DNA of 47,569 nt. Source: Spirochaetota bacterium. GTDB taxonomy: Bacteria > Spirochaetota > Spirochaetia > B11-G9. Numbering within the stretch: position 1 is the stretch's first letter; each line of letters starts with the position of its first letter. Shown here one piece after another: positions 31,563 to 40,144 of the stretch. The position numbers and the translations under genes are program-made. The notes under the pieces were generated by a model. The model saw only the letters and a list, made by a program, of their open reading frames with translations. It did no database searches and was not told where the DNA came from. The stretch spans positions 1 through 47,569 of the forward strand of contig JAJRQE010000160.1 of the NCBI GenBank assembly GCA_024280415.1, written 5' to 3'.

Positions 31563-33095
31563 TCACTGCACCTCTTCTGTATGGGGGTTCTGGTAGGAGG
31601 AGTGATATTGAGAGCTCTCAGCAAATGTTCCTACCGCTCTGGTCGTGCGATTAATGGGAGTCAGGATCCCGGCTCCTCCCACACAACCTCCGGGACAGGC
31701 CATTCCCTCGATAAGATTAGCTTTATTTTTGCCTACAAGAACCTCTTTTATCATCTTTTTACACTCTTTGAGTGAATCCCGCTTATCGATTAAGACTTCT
31801 GCTTCCGGATCAAGATGCCGGATATTTTCATAGACAGCATGGGCGACTCCTCCACTGACGGGATAGTTTCTCCCTGCTTTTGAGGCAAGCTCAGGGAGAG
31901 GCAGGGACTCCAGATCGGAAAGTTCAATATCTTTGGCTACCAGAATAGATGCCAATTCTTCAAAAGTGATTACATAGTCGATCTCTTCTCTGACTTCCGG
32001 CCTGGTGGATTCACTTTTTTTGGCTATACAGGGGCCGATAAAGCATACCAGAGCCTCAGGATCATTCTTCTTGATCATCATAGCACTAGCCTTCATGGGG
32101 GTGTAGGATCCGGATATATTGTCTGCAATCTCAGGAAAATCCTGTAGCGCCATATCTACCCAGGAAGGACAGCAGGATGTGCCTAAAAAGGAAAACTTTC
32201 CTTCTTTTACCCTATGCAGCCATTCTTCACCTTCTTTATTGGTGGCGACATCTGCGCCAAAGGCTACTTCCATGACTTCATCAAAACCGATCTTTTTAAT
32301 CCCGTTGATAATCTGTCCCGGCTCTATCCTTGGACCGAACTGCCCGATAAAGGAAGGGGCAATAATAGCGTAGACCTTTTTATTCTCCTCACTGGCAATC
32401 AGCAGCTGGACAAATTCCGACTTGTCTACGATAGCCCCGAAGGGACATGCAACGATACACATTCCGCATTTCACACATTTTTCCTGATTTATTACCGCAC
32501 GATTACTCGCATCACTGTCAATAGCATCGACACCGCAAGCTGCAGCACAGGGTCTGTCGTAATGGGTAATAGAATCGTAGGGGCAGGCAGTCTTACATCT
32601 GCCGCAATTTATACACTTTTCCTGATCTATGACGGCATATTGGCTGTTGAAAGAAATAGCATTAACGGGACAGACGACTGAGCAGGGGTGTGCCAGACAT
32701 TTCCTGCAATTATCAGTAACTTTATAGGCCTCGGTGGGGCACTTCTCACAGGCATCAGGAATGACATTGACTATTTCTTCTGTCACGATCTTTTGATGGC
32801 TCAGAGCTGTTTCCAATCCCTGATATACGGGGCTGTCTATCTCCCCCTTGCGCAGGGGCAGTCCCAGAGAGGCTCTCAATCTCTCACCTACAATGGCTCT
32901 CTCTTTATAGACACAACATCGGTAAGTGGGATCCTTAGAGGGGATGATTTTCCCTGGTACCTTCTGAAACTCTATCTTTAACTTATCTACATTATGATAA
33001 TCATTGCTAAGGATCAATCTTGCAGATTCTACAAATACCTTTCTTCTGATGTCAATAACATCGGTATAGAGCCCTCTGTTAATGTTATTCGTCAT
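31563..33095 (-). CDS. Monomeric [FeFe] hydrogenase, group B-like
   Basis: The 510-residue protein has cysteine groups for 4Fe-4S clusters at 130/133/138/142, 161/164/167/171 and 207/210/213/217, and extra Cys at 60-61, 116/119 and 183/187. The H-cluster motifs are L1 TSCCPSW (Cys308-309), L2 GPCIAKK (Cys356) and L3 EGMACPGGCVGGAG (Cys467, Cys471). L2 has GPC where group A enzymes have MPC, which is typical of group B. It would make or consume H2 with a ferredoxin-type partner in the cytoplasm. The start overlaps the [2Fe-2S] protein gene by 11 bases. The HydEFG maturases are not in the window. Confidence 0.9.
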   Translation of the reverse strand: MTNNINRGLYTDVIDIRRKVFVESARLILSNDYHNVDKLKIEFQKVPGKIIPSKDPTYRCCVYKERAIVGERLRASLGLPLRKGEIDSPVYQGLETALSHQKIVTEEIVNVIPDACEKCPTEAYKVTDNCRKCLAHPCSVVCPVNAISFNSQYAVIDQEKCINCGRCKTACPYDSITHYDRPCAAACGVDAIDSDASNRAVINQEKCVKCGMCIVACPFGAIVDKSEFVQLLIASEENKKVYAIIAPSFIGQFGPRIEPGQIINGIKKIGFDEVMEVAFGADVATNKEGEEWLHRVKEGKFSFLGTSCCPSWVDMALQDFPEIADNISGSYTPMKASAMMIKKNDPEALVCFIGPCIAKKSESTRPEVREEIDYVITFEELASILVAKDIELSDLESLPLPELASKAGRNYPVSGGVAHAVYENIRHLDPEAEVLIDKRDSLKECKKMIKEVLVGKNKANLIEGMACPGGCVGGAGILTPINRTTRAVGTFAESSQYHSSYQNPHTEEVQ

Positions 33096-33327
33096 TTAAT
33101 TTTTCCTGAATAATCTGGTACACTTTTTCCAGAGTAGCTTTACGGAGAATGACTTCATCTATTTCCATGATAGGGGAATTATCCTCTTCACAATGGTGAT
33201 GGATACAGACAGTATCTTCAATGCTGATCTTATCAGTCAGGTAGTCATCATTTTGTAAATATTCCAGCATGTCCACACTGCCTTTTAAAACACAGTGTGA
33301 TCCTGCACAAACTTTTATTTTGATCAT
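33085..33327 (-). CDS. Thioredoxin-like [2Fe-2S] ferredoxin (NuoE/HndA C-domain type)
   Basis: The 80-residue protein starts MIKIKVCAGSHCVLKGS. It has two Cys pairs, CAGSHC (7 and 12) and CIHHHC (about 42 and 47), for a [2Fe-2S] cluster. NuoE-type proteins usually have C-x3-C in the second pair, so the x4 spacing is slightly unusual. The ATG at 33327 lies six bases after GGAGG; an earlier Met is ignored. It probably exchanges electrons with the hydrogenase encoded immediately after. Confidence 0.82.
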   Translation of the reverse strand: MIKIKVCAGSHCVLKGSVDMLEYLQNDDYLTDKISIEDTVCIHHHCEEDNSPIMEIDEVILRKATLEKVYQIIQEKLNDE

Positions 33328-33522
33328 AAGAGTCCTCCCTAAACCAGTATCTTCAAGCCGGCACACCATTGAAAAGAAGAGTTACATTCCAGTATAGCCG
33401 AGAGTGCTATGCTGATTATATACTACATGAAGGAAATAATTAATCCCCAAACTCAGTCACACCCCAATATCAAATACTCGCTGTCAATATTATTTTTTGC
33501 CACTAATAGTTATATTTTTATA

Positions 33523-33551
33523 TTGACATATTACTGTCAATTGCATATATT
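33523..33551 (+). promoter_or_regulatory. Promoter of the MerR-like gene with TGTCAAT dyad
   Basis: -35 TTGACA (33523-33528), 17-base spacer, -10 TATATT (33546-33551). ATTGACA (33522-33528) and TGTCAAT (33535-33541) form a dyad over the -35 and spacer. A third half-site TGTCAAT lies at 33482-33488, nearer the divergent hydrogenase unit. Confidence 0.7.
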
Positions 33552-33572
33552 ATCCGTATAGAGGTAATAAGC

Positions 33573-34274
33573 ATGAGTGACAAGATACTTACAAAAAAAG
33601 ATCTTCAAAAAAGAGTCAAAATTGATGATGAAAAATTCCAGTTTTATATTGATCAGAAGATCCTGCAGGAAAAAGAGATTTACTCAGAGGAAGACCTGGA
33701 TGGTGTACGTGAGTACAGAAAACAAAACCCCCTGGATCTTAATGATATAGTAAAAAGATTCAAACTCAGCAAAGAACACATAAACAGCTTCAGAAGTTTT
33801 GGACTTATTGAGGGAGCACTTTTCTTTTCCAGCAAAGACCTTGATATATTTCAGTCCTGGCAGAAACTTAAACGCCTGGGATACAGCGATGAAGCCTGTT
33901 TCAAAGTATTAAGTGAAGTTGGAGTACCACAAGAAGAAAACCTTTTTGAAAATAAAAATATGATTCAGCTTAAGGAACTTTCTGAAACTTCAGGAATATC
34001 GGAAAGAACCATTAAATTTTATGAAAAAGATAATTTAATTCCAAAACCCCGGATTTATAAAAACAAACGGTTTTATGAAATAAATATTATTGAAGACCTT
34101 TTTCTGATAAGGGATATGCAGCAGATAGGTTATAAACTGAGTGTTATTGCGGATTTTCTTAGATCTGTAAAGGATAAAAAGATAAAAACAAAAGCAATTG
34201 ATGCAGTTAAACTCGAATTAAGTGAGAAAATAAAAATAACAAAAGCAATTATTAAAAGAGTGGAGGCTCTATGA
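33573..34274 (+). CDS. Regulator with three MerR-like helix-turn-helix domains
   Basis: The 233-residue protein ends in a clear MerR domain and dimer helix (~129-233): IQLKELSETSGISERTIKFYEKDNLIPKP, FYEINIIEDLFLIRDMQQIGYKLSVIADFL. Two more copies seem to precede it: residues ~55-115 (LNDIVKRFKLSKEHINSFRSFGLIEG, then SKDLDIFQSWQKLKRLGYSDEACFKVL) and a weaker one at 1-50 (LTKKDLQKRVKIDDEKFQFYIDQKIL, YSEEDLDGVREYRK). There is no metal-binding Cys pair. It is divergent from the hydrogenase genes and overlaps the SGNH hydrolase gene by four bases. GAGG precedes the ATG. Confidence 0.8.
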   Translation: MSDKILTKKDLQKRVKIDDEKFQFYIDQKILQEKEIYSEEDLDGVREYRKQNPLDLNDIVKRFKLSKEHINSFRSFGLIEGALFFSSKDLDIFQSWQKLKRLGYSDEACFKVLSEVGVPQEENLFENKNMIQLKELSETSGISERTIKFYEKDNLIPKPRIYKNKRFYEINIIEDLFLIRDMQQIGYKLSVIADFLRSVKDKKIKTKAIDAVKLELSEKIKITKAIIKRVEAL

Positions 34275-34981
34275 AAAACAATAAACATACGTCAGCCCTG
34301 TTTTTAGGAGATTCAATCGTTAAAGGTGTCTCTATGGAAAATGGAAGATATAAGGTTCTTGAAAGTTCCTATTATAATAAATTTAAGAATACAGTATTTT
34401 CTAAAACAAAAAATAATGGGAAATTCGGACTTACTTCGGAAAAACTACTAACAAATATTGAAAAAATTAAAGATTCTGAACCAGATATTGTATTCATAAG
34501 TATAGGAGCCAATGACTGTAACTACAACTGGAAAGAAATTTCAGAAAACCCGGAAAAGATTCATCTTCCTGCTATTGAAAGAAGTCAGTTTGAAGATAAC
34601 TTAAGTTCAATCTATGACTATTTTCTGGAAAATAATGTATCCACCATCTCTCTAAACTTTCCGCCCCTCCATGCAGAGAAATTTTTCAGTTTCCTTTCTT
34701 CAAAGTTATCCGGAGATAATATTATAAAATGGCTGGGAAATATAAGCAGAATTTACTATCACCATGAGTCGTATAACAATATTTTTGAGACAGTTACCCG
34801 AAACTATGGGATAGATATGATTGATGTAAGAAGCAGATTCTTAGTGGATGATAACCTGGAGGATCTTATAGGGATAGACGGAATGCACCCCGGGGCTGCA
34901 GGTCATGAACTTATATACAAAAGTATTACCGACCATCTTTTAACAAGGGCAATAAATCAGGATAAAAATATGGTTGCATAA
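34271..34981 (+). CDS. SGNH/GDSL-family hydrolase
   Basis: The 236-residue protein has block I FLGDSIVKG with catalytic Ser15, a Gly-containing block II region (KFGLTSEKLL), block III GANDCN and block V DGMHPGAAGH with the Asp-x-x-His pair. No signal peptide is present, so it acts in the cytoplasm as an esterase, lipase or acyl-thioesterase; the substrate is unknown. The ATGA overlap with the MerR-like gene makes a two-gene transcript. Confidence 0.88.
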   Translation: MKNNKHTSALFLGDSIVKGVSMENGRYKVLESSYYNKFKNTVFSKTKNNGKFGLTSEKLLTNIEKIKDSEPDIVFISIGANDCNYNWKEISENPEKIHLPAIERSQFEDNLSSIYDYFLENNVSTISLNFPPLHAEKFFSFLSSKLSGDNIIKWLGNISRIYYHHESYNNIFETVTRNYGIDMIDVRSRFLVDDNLEDLIGIDGMHPGAAGHELIYKSITDHLLTRAINQDKNMVA

Positions 34982-34987
34982 AACATG

Positions 34988-35013
34988 TAGAGACGCCCAA
35001 CCGGGTGTCTCTA
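34988..35013. terminator. Hairpin between the converging SGNH and XRE genes
   Basis: TAGAGACGCCC (34988-34998) pairs with GGGTGTCTCTA (35003-35013) with one G-U pair and a 4-base loop. It overlaps the XRE stop codon. T runs are weak on both sides, so it is probably a modest two-way terminator. Confidence 0.6.
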
Positions 35014-35337
35014 TTTGCCGGATTTATTCCCCTTATAGTAAGAGTCAATTTCATTGGCAATCTGATGTGTTATTTTCTCCTTAAGATCACTCAGTAAACC
35101 TTCTTTATCAAAATCATCTAAATCATCCACATCCATAAAGAGCTTGTAAGGTTTAACTTCCAGAGCCTTTATAATTCCCTGGAGAGTTCGGGCAGAAGGA
35201 TATTTTCGACCAATTTCAATTTCACCAATGAAGCTTGTTGAAACACCACATAATTCAGCCAGCTTCATCTGGGAATAGTTAAGTCTTGAACGGTATTTTT
35301 TTATGTTGGTAAGTAAAATTCTCTGAATATCAGTCAT
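35011..35337 (-). CDS. XRE-family helix-turn-helix regulator
   Basis: The 108-residue protein has an HTH_3 domain at residues ~8-65 (LLTNIKKYRSRLNYSQMKLAELCGVSTSFIGEIEIGRKYPSARTLQGIIKAL). An acidic segment (DVDDLDDFD) and a charged helical tail ending KGNKSGK follow. There is no ligand domain. It is a stand-alone gene; its target is unknown. AGAGGA precedes the ATG. Confidence 0.85.
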   Translation of the reverse strand: MTDIQRILLTNIKKYRSRLNYSQMKLAELCGVSTSFIGEIEIGRKYPSARTLQGIIKALEVKPYKLFMDVDDLDDFDKEGLLSDLKEKITHQIANEIDSYYKGNKSGK

Positions 35338-35435
35338 TTTTATCCTCTAAAAGCTATTGATACAATGCTAATAGAGAGAAAAAACGCTGGCAATTAGCCA
35401 GCTGACTACAGACTACAGCTCTAAGCTGATAAACT

Positions 35436-35470
35436 AAAAAACCCCCTGAACAGTTTCCTGAAAAGGGGGT
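35436..35470 (-). terminator. Rho-independent terminator of the rhodanese gene
   Basis: On the minus strand CCCCCT (35469-35464) pairs with AGGGGG (35447-35442), with extra inner pairing in the 16-base loop, and is followed by six T (35441-35436). It lies 10 bases after the stop of the rhodanese gene. Confidence 0.85.
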
Positions 35471-35479
35471 AGATCAGAT

Positions 35480-36187
35480 CTAATCTGTGATTACAGGAAA
35501 GCCATCGGCCTCCCAGCCCTTCATCCCATCCCGAAGGTTATAGATAGAGGTAAAACCTGCATCAAGAAGAATTTTCGAAGCAACAGTACTTCTGTTACCG
35601 GATCTGCAGTAAATCAATATAGGCTGATCATTATATTCAGCAATTTTTGCTATCTCTTTTTTAAGAACCTGAACAGGCAGGAGGAATGAATTTTCAAGAT
35701 GCCCCTCCTCGTACTCTCCAATAGTCCGGACATCGAGGATAAATGGATCAATATTTTTTATGAGGGCATCTGCCTCTGCAGAAGATACTTCCTGGTAATT
35801 TACTCCTCCGAAGTCAATAACTTTTATAATACCCTTAGTATCATCAACAGTAAATTCAATATTCCCTGATACCTTCATCTTTATATAGGGTTTCTCCTTT
35901 TCCGGCACAGGAATCTGACTATCATAATTAAGAGAAGGAATTACCAGCCGGTGTGATTTTCCATCCTCTGTTTTTAAAACTATATAATCACCTCTAAATA
36001 CAGTCAGAGAGATATCCCCTGCACCAACCCTGACAGGCAGAATCCTTAATCCGTTTTCCACAGTACCGGAAACTGAAGGCTTGGGGTTCTCATTTTTCTC
36101 TTCCCTGCTTCCCATACTGTAGGCTATGATCGCCCCAAAGGAAAACAGAATTATAATTGATATTGTTATTATTATCTTTTTCTTCAT
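35480..36187 (-). CDS. Membrane-anchored or exported rhodanese-domain protein
   Basis: The 235-residue protein has an N-terminal hydrophobic segment (IIITISIIILFSFGAIIAYSMG). A ~75-residue beta-rich domain (residues ~48-125: RILPVRVGAGDISLTVFRGDYIVLKTEDGKSHRLVIPS) is cupredoxin-like in pattern but has no visible copper ligand set. The rhodanese domain follows (~132-235) with active-site Cys194 in IYCRSGNRS and the DVRTIGEYEEGH signature. It would handle sulfane sulfur or act as a thiol switch outside the cytoplasm. The gene stands alone, with a strong terminator. Confidence 0.83.
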   Translation of the reverse strand: MKKKIIITISIIILFSFGAIIAYSMGSREEKNENPKPSVSGTVENGLRILPVRVGAGDISLTVFRGDYIVLKTEDGKSHRLVIPSLNYDSQIPVPEKEKPYIKMKVSGNIEFTVDDTKGIIKVIDFGGVNYQEVSSAEADALIKNIDPFILDVRTIGEYEEGHLENSFLLPVQVLKKEIAKIAEYNDQPILIYCRSGNRSTVASKILLDAGFTSIYNLRDGMKGWEADGFPVITD

Positions 36188-36327
36188 CTAACTACTCCAT
36201 CAAAATTATCTTACTCCCAAAGTAATCATTATTATTAACAATTCAAAGCTAAAAATCTTTTAATATTCTGTTCTTAATATAAATTTTATGGTTTAATATG
36301 GGAAGAAATTTCATAAAGGAAGCAGCT

Positions 36328-37518
36328 ATGATATCGAAAAAAATCAGGACTATGATGGATTCATCCTCATTTATACGAAAGATGTTTGAAACCGGAGCAA
36401 AGCTTAAACTTGAATTTGGAGAAAATAATGTTTTTGATTTCTCCCTTGGTAATCCTGCCATGAATCCTCCTGAAGTATTTACCAGAATCCTAAGGGAAAA
36501 GGCAGAAGATATGAATATGCACAGATATATGCCGAATGCAGGATATGAGGATGTAAGAGATAAAGTTGCCGAATATATTTCTTCAGGTCAAAATGAAGCT
36601 CTGACCAGAAACAACATCGTAATGACAAGTGGAGCAGGAGGAGCTCTAAATGCTGTTTTAAAAACAATTATCAACCCCGGGGATAATATTATTGCATCAA
36701 TTCCCTGCTTTATGGAGTATAAATTTTACTGTGATAATCATGGCGGTGAACTTCAGCTTGTAAAGGGTAAAGCTGATTTCAATCTTGATATTGATGCCAT
36801 AGCAAATGCAATTACAGAAAGTACTGCCGGAGTAATAATAAACTCTCCCAACAATCCTTCAGGACGAATATACCCCGAAGAAACCATAAAAGAACTTGCA
36901 GAAATGCTCAGACAGAAGAGCAGTGACCTGGGAAAAGCTATCTATCTTATAAGCGATGAACCCTACAGGAAAATAGTATACGATGGGAAAATAGTACCTT
37001 CGGTTATGGATTTTTATGAAAACTCGATAGTCTGCACTTCCTATTCCAAGGATCTGTCCATACCAGGAGAAAGAATTGGATGGCTGGCTGTAAATCCTAA
37101 AGCAGAAGATTTTGATAATCTGATTAATGGAATTATTCTCTGTAACAGAATACTTGGGTATGTAAACGCACCTGCTCTCATGCAGCGTACTATTGCGGAG
37201 CTCCAGGGGGTGAGTGTAGATATTGAGCAATACAGAAAAAAGAGGGATTATCTGGCTGATAAGCTCGCAGGTTTTGGATATAAATTCAGAATTCCCGAAG
37301 GCACCTTCTACTTTTTTATTGAGGCTCCGGTCGGGGATGACCTGAGGACTGTTGATCTTCTGCAGGAAGAACGGATACTCGTTGTCCCAGGCAGAGGATT
37401 CGGATTACCAGGATATTTTCGTATTGCCTACTGTGTTGATAATTCTGTTGTTGAGGGATCCATACCAGGATTTAAGAAGGTAGCAATAAAACTGGGATTA
37501 AAGCAGGAAAGTAAATGA
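36328..37518 (+). CDS. PLP-dependent aminotransferase, class I/II
   Basis: The 396-residue protein has the fold-type I pattern: FSLGNPAMNPPEVF, MTSGAGGALNAVLKTIINPGD, NSPNNPSG, SDEPYRKIVYD and the PLP-binding Lys in CTSYSKDLSIPGERIGWLAV. The ATG at 36328 is used because AAGGA lies just upstream; the Met ten codons earlier has no such site. Substrate is not fixed, but the following arylacetate-CoA-ligase-like genes suggest an aromatic or branched 2-oxo acid product. The stop overlaps the next ATG. Confidence 0.88.
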   Translation: MISKKIRTMMDSSSFIRKMFETGAKLKLEFGENNVFDFSLGNPAMNPPEVFTRILREKAEDMNMHRYMPNAGYEDVRDKVAEYISSGQNEALTRNNIVMTSGAGGALNAVLKTIINPGDNIIASIPCFMEYKFYCDNHGGELQLVKGKADFNLDIDAIANAITESTAGVIINSPNNPSGRIYPEETIKELAEMLRQKSSDLGKAIYLISDEPYRKIVYDGKIVPSVMDFYENSIVCTSYSKDLSIPGERIGWLAVNPKAEDFDNLINGIILCNRILGYVNAPALMQRTIAELQGVSVDIEQYRKKRDYLADKLAGFGYKFRIPEGTFYFFIEAPVGDDLRTVDLLQEERILVVPGRGFGLPGYFRIAYCVDNSVVEGSIPGFKKVAIKLGLKQESK

Positions 37519-38828
37519 TAGACCTATACCATGACAGAGAAGTTGAAACTATGGACAGGGAGGCTTTAAGAGCACTCCAGCTGCTTCGTCTAAAGAAAAC
37601 AGTATCAAGTGCTCTCAAAACCCCATTCTATAAAAACAGGCTGAAAGATGTTGGGATAAAAAGTGCAGAAGATCTGAAAAATCTGACTGATATAAAAAAA
37701 ATCCCTTTTACTACAAAGGATGATTTAAGAGAAGCATACCCCTTCGGCCTTATGGCTTCCGACAGGGATGAGGTTGTAAGGATGCACGCATCCAGCGGGA
37801 CAACAGGGACTCCTACAGTCATATACCAGACCCAGGGCGATCTGGACAGGTGGACAGATCTTACAACAAGATCCCTGGTTTCGGCAGGATGCAGAAAAGA
37901 GGATATTTTTCAGAATATGATGACCTATGGGCTTTTTACAGGAGGAATAGGACTTCACTATGGAGCCGAAAACCTGGGAATGCTGGTCATACCCGTTTCC
38001 AGCGGGAATACAAAAAGACAATTCCAGCTTATGAAAGATTTCGGAACGACAGTTGTTCATGCAACCCCCAGCTATATGCTCTACCTACACTCAAAAATGG
38101 AGGAGTACGGATATACTCTTTCAGATTTTCGACTAAAAAAAGCACTTGTCGGAGCTGAACCCCACTCTGAAGAGATCAGAGAAAAAATTGAAACCCTATT
38201 TGGTATTGATGCCTATAATTCCTACGGTCTGTCGGAGATGAACGGTCCCAGTGTAGCATTTGAATGTGAAAAAAAGGCAGGAATGCACCTTTGGGAAGAT
38301 TCATATTTAATGGAAGTTGTGGATGAAAACACTCTCGAAGAGATCCCTGATGGAGAAACAGGTGAATTGGTTCTATCAATACTAATTAGAACTGCAACAC
38401 CAATTCTAAGGTATAGAACAAGGGATCTTACTTCCATTATTCCAGGGAAGTGCAGCTGCGGCAGAATATCCCGGCGAATAAGCAGAATTAAGGGAAGAAC
38501 AGACGATATGCTTATAATAAACGGTGTTAATGTCTTTCCTTCCCAGATAGAAGAAGTAATAATGAAGATGCCGGAGATTGGAACAAATTACAGGATAGTA
38601 GTAAAAAAAGAGGGTATCCTGGACAGGCTGATTGTTCAGACAGAGGTGGGTGCTTCAATTTTTTCAGATGATGCACGGGATATGAATAAGCTGCAGAAAA
38701 GAATAATTGACAATCTAAGAGCTTCGATAACCATAAGTCCTACAGTTGAGCTTCACGAACCTGGTGTGCTTCCTGTACAGGAAGGGAAGGCAATTAGAGT
38801 TGTTGATGAAAGAGGAGGAAACGGATGA
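37515..38828 (+). CDS. PaaK-type phenylacetate/aryl-acid CoA ligase (copy 1)
   Basis: The 437-residue AMP-forming ligase has the phosphate loop SSGTTGTPTV (about residue 93), PFTTKDDLREAYPFG before it, the adenylate motif YGLSEMNGP (about 237) and the hinge RTDDMLIINGVNVFPSQIEE. The short length and these motifs place it in the PaaK/COG1541 group. It would activate an aromatic acid such as phenylacetate or indoleacetate to the CoA thioester. It overlaps both neighbours by four bases (ATGA) and is clearly related to the following copy. Confidence 0.9.
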   Translation: MIDLYHDREVETMDREALRALQLLRLKKTVSSALKTPFYKNRLKDVGIKSAEDLKNLTDIKKIPFTTKDDLREAYPFGLMASDRDEVVRMHASSGTTGTPTVIYQTQGDLDRWTDLTTRSLVSAGCRKEDIFQNMMTYGLFTGGIGLHYGAENLGMLVIPVSSGNTKRQFQLMKDFGTTVVHATPSYMLYLHSKMEEYGYTLSDFRLKKALVGAEPHSEEIREKIETLFGIDAYNSYGLSEMNGPSVAFECEKKAGMHLWEDSYLMEVVDENTLEEIPDGETGELVLSILIRTATPILRYRTRDLTSIIPGKCSCGRISRRISRIKGRTDDMLIINGVNVFPSQIEEVIMKMPEIGTNYRIVVKKEGILDRLIVQTEVGASIFSDDARDMNKLQKRIIDNLRASITISPTVELHEPGVLPVQEGKAIRVVDERGGNG

Positions 38829-40144
38829 TATATAACCAGAAAGTGGAAAGTATGAAAAAAGGGGAAATGGAAAAACTCCAGCTGGAAAGACTCAAAAACC
38901 TGGTGCATACAGTGTATGAAAAAGTGCCCTTTTATAAAAAAAAGTTTGATGATGCAGGGGTAAAGCCCGGGGATATCCGGACTCTTGAGGATATCAGTAA
39001 ACTGCCTTTTACAACCAAGGGAGAGATGAGAGAAACATACCCATATGGTCTTTTAGCCTGTGATCTGGACAATATTGTCGAAATACATACATCTTCAGGA
39101 ACCACTGGCACACCTGTTGTAGCAGGCTATACAGAAAATGACAGATCTCTATGGTCCGAGGTAATGGCAAGATGCCTGGCAATGACCGGTGCCGATAAGA
39201 CTGATACAATACAGAATGCCTACGGATACGGTTTATTCACCGGAGGTCTCGGTGTTCATCACGGTGCAGGTCCACTGGGAGCTACTGTAATTCCCATCTC
39301 ATCCGGAAATACCAAAAAGCAGCTTCAGTATATGCAGGATTTCAGATCCACTATTTTAACATATACCCCCTCATATTCTCTGTTTATGGCCGAAGTTGCC
39401 GGTGAAACAGGTCTTGATTTCCGAACTCTGAATCTGAAAGCCGGTATATTTGGTGCAGAACCCTGGTCAGATAACATGAGGGTAGAGATAGAGAAAAAAC
39501 TTAATCTAAAAGCCTTTGATATTTACGGGCTGACAGAAATAATTGGTCCCGGAGTCTCCTGTGAATGTGAAGTACAGAATGGACTTCATATCAACGAAGA
39601 TTTTTTCTATCCCGAAATTATCAATCCCGAGACAGGAGAGGTACTCCCTGAAGGGGAAAAAGGGGAACTCGTGTTTACAACTCTCGGAAGGGAGGGAACC
39701 CCCCTTATACGGTACAGAACAAGAGATATAACCTGGCTCTTCAGGGAGAAATGTTCCTGTGGAAGAACTACAGTAAAAATGCATCGCCTCCTTGGAAGAA
39801 ATGACGATATGCTCATCCTGAAAGGGGTGAATGTATTTCCTTCCCAGATCGAAAATATTCTGATGAAAATTGAAAATACAGAGCCCCATTACCAGATCAT
39901 TATCGACAGAAAATCTTCACACCTGGATAATGTGGAACTGCAGGTGGAAGTAGAGGAATCCTTTTTCTCTGATGAAACAAAAGATCTGGAAATTATCAGA
40001 AAAAAAATACATAATGAGATGAAACAGCAGCTTGGAATTTCACTGAATATAAAATTGGTCGAACCTAAGACTATTGAGAGGAGTATGGGTAAGGCCAGAA
40101 GAGTAATTGATAAAAGAGATCTACCAAAGGCAGGGGAAAAATGA
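38825..40144 (+). CDS. PaaK-type phenylacetate/aryl-acid CoA ligase (copy 2)
   Basis: The 439-residue paralogue has SSGTTGTPVV, PFTTKGEMRETYPYG, YGLTEIIGP and RNDDMLILKGVNVFPSQIEN. Similarity to copy 1 runs from end to end, so a tandem duplication is likely. The two may differ in substrate or form a hetero-oligomer. The ATG overlaps the copy 1 stop, and its own stop overlaps the ACT gene. Confidence 0.9.
   Translation: MIYNQKVESMKKGEMEKLQLERLKNLVHTVYEKVPFYKKKFDDAGVKPGDIRTLEDISKLPFTTKGEMRETYPYGLLACDLDNIVEIHTSSGTTGTPVVAGYTENDRSLWSEVMARCLAMTGADKTDTIQNAYGYGLFTGGLGVHHGAGPLGATVIPISSGNTKKQLQYMQDFRSTILTYTPSYSLFMAEVAGETGLDFRTLNLKAGIFGAEPWSDNMRVEIEKKLNLKAFDIYGLTEIIGPGVSCECEVQNGLHINEDFFYPEIINPETGEVLPEGEKGELVFTTLGREGTPLIRYRTRDITWLFREKCSCGRTTVKMHRLLGRNDDMLILKGVNVFPSQIENILMKIENTEPHYQIIIDRKSSHLDNVELQVEVEESFFSDETKDLEIIRKKIHNEMKQQLGISLNIKLVEPKTIERSMGKARRVIDKRDLPKAGEK

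Noticed and set aside
31540-31566. Hairpin at the end of the hydrogenase gene as terminator
   Set aside because: The arms have a mismatch, the loop is long and there is no T run, so it is not supported.
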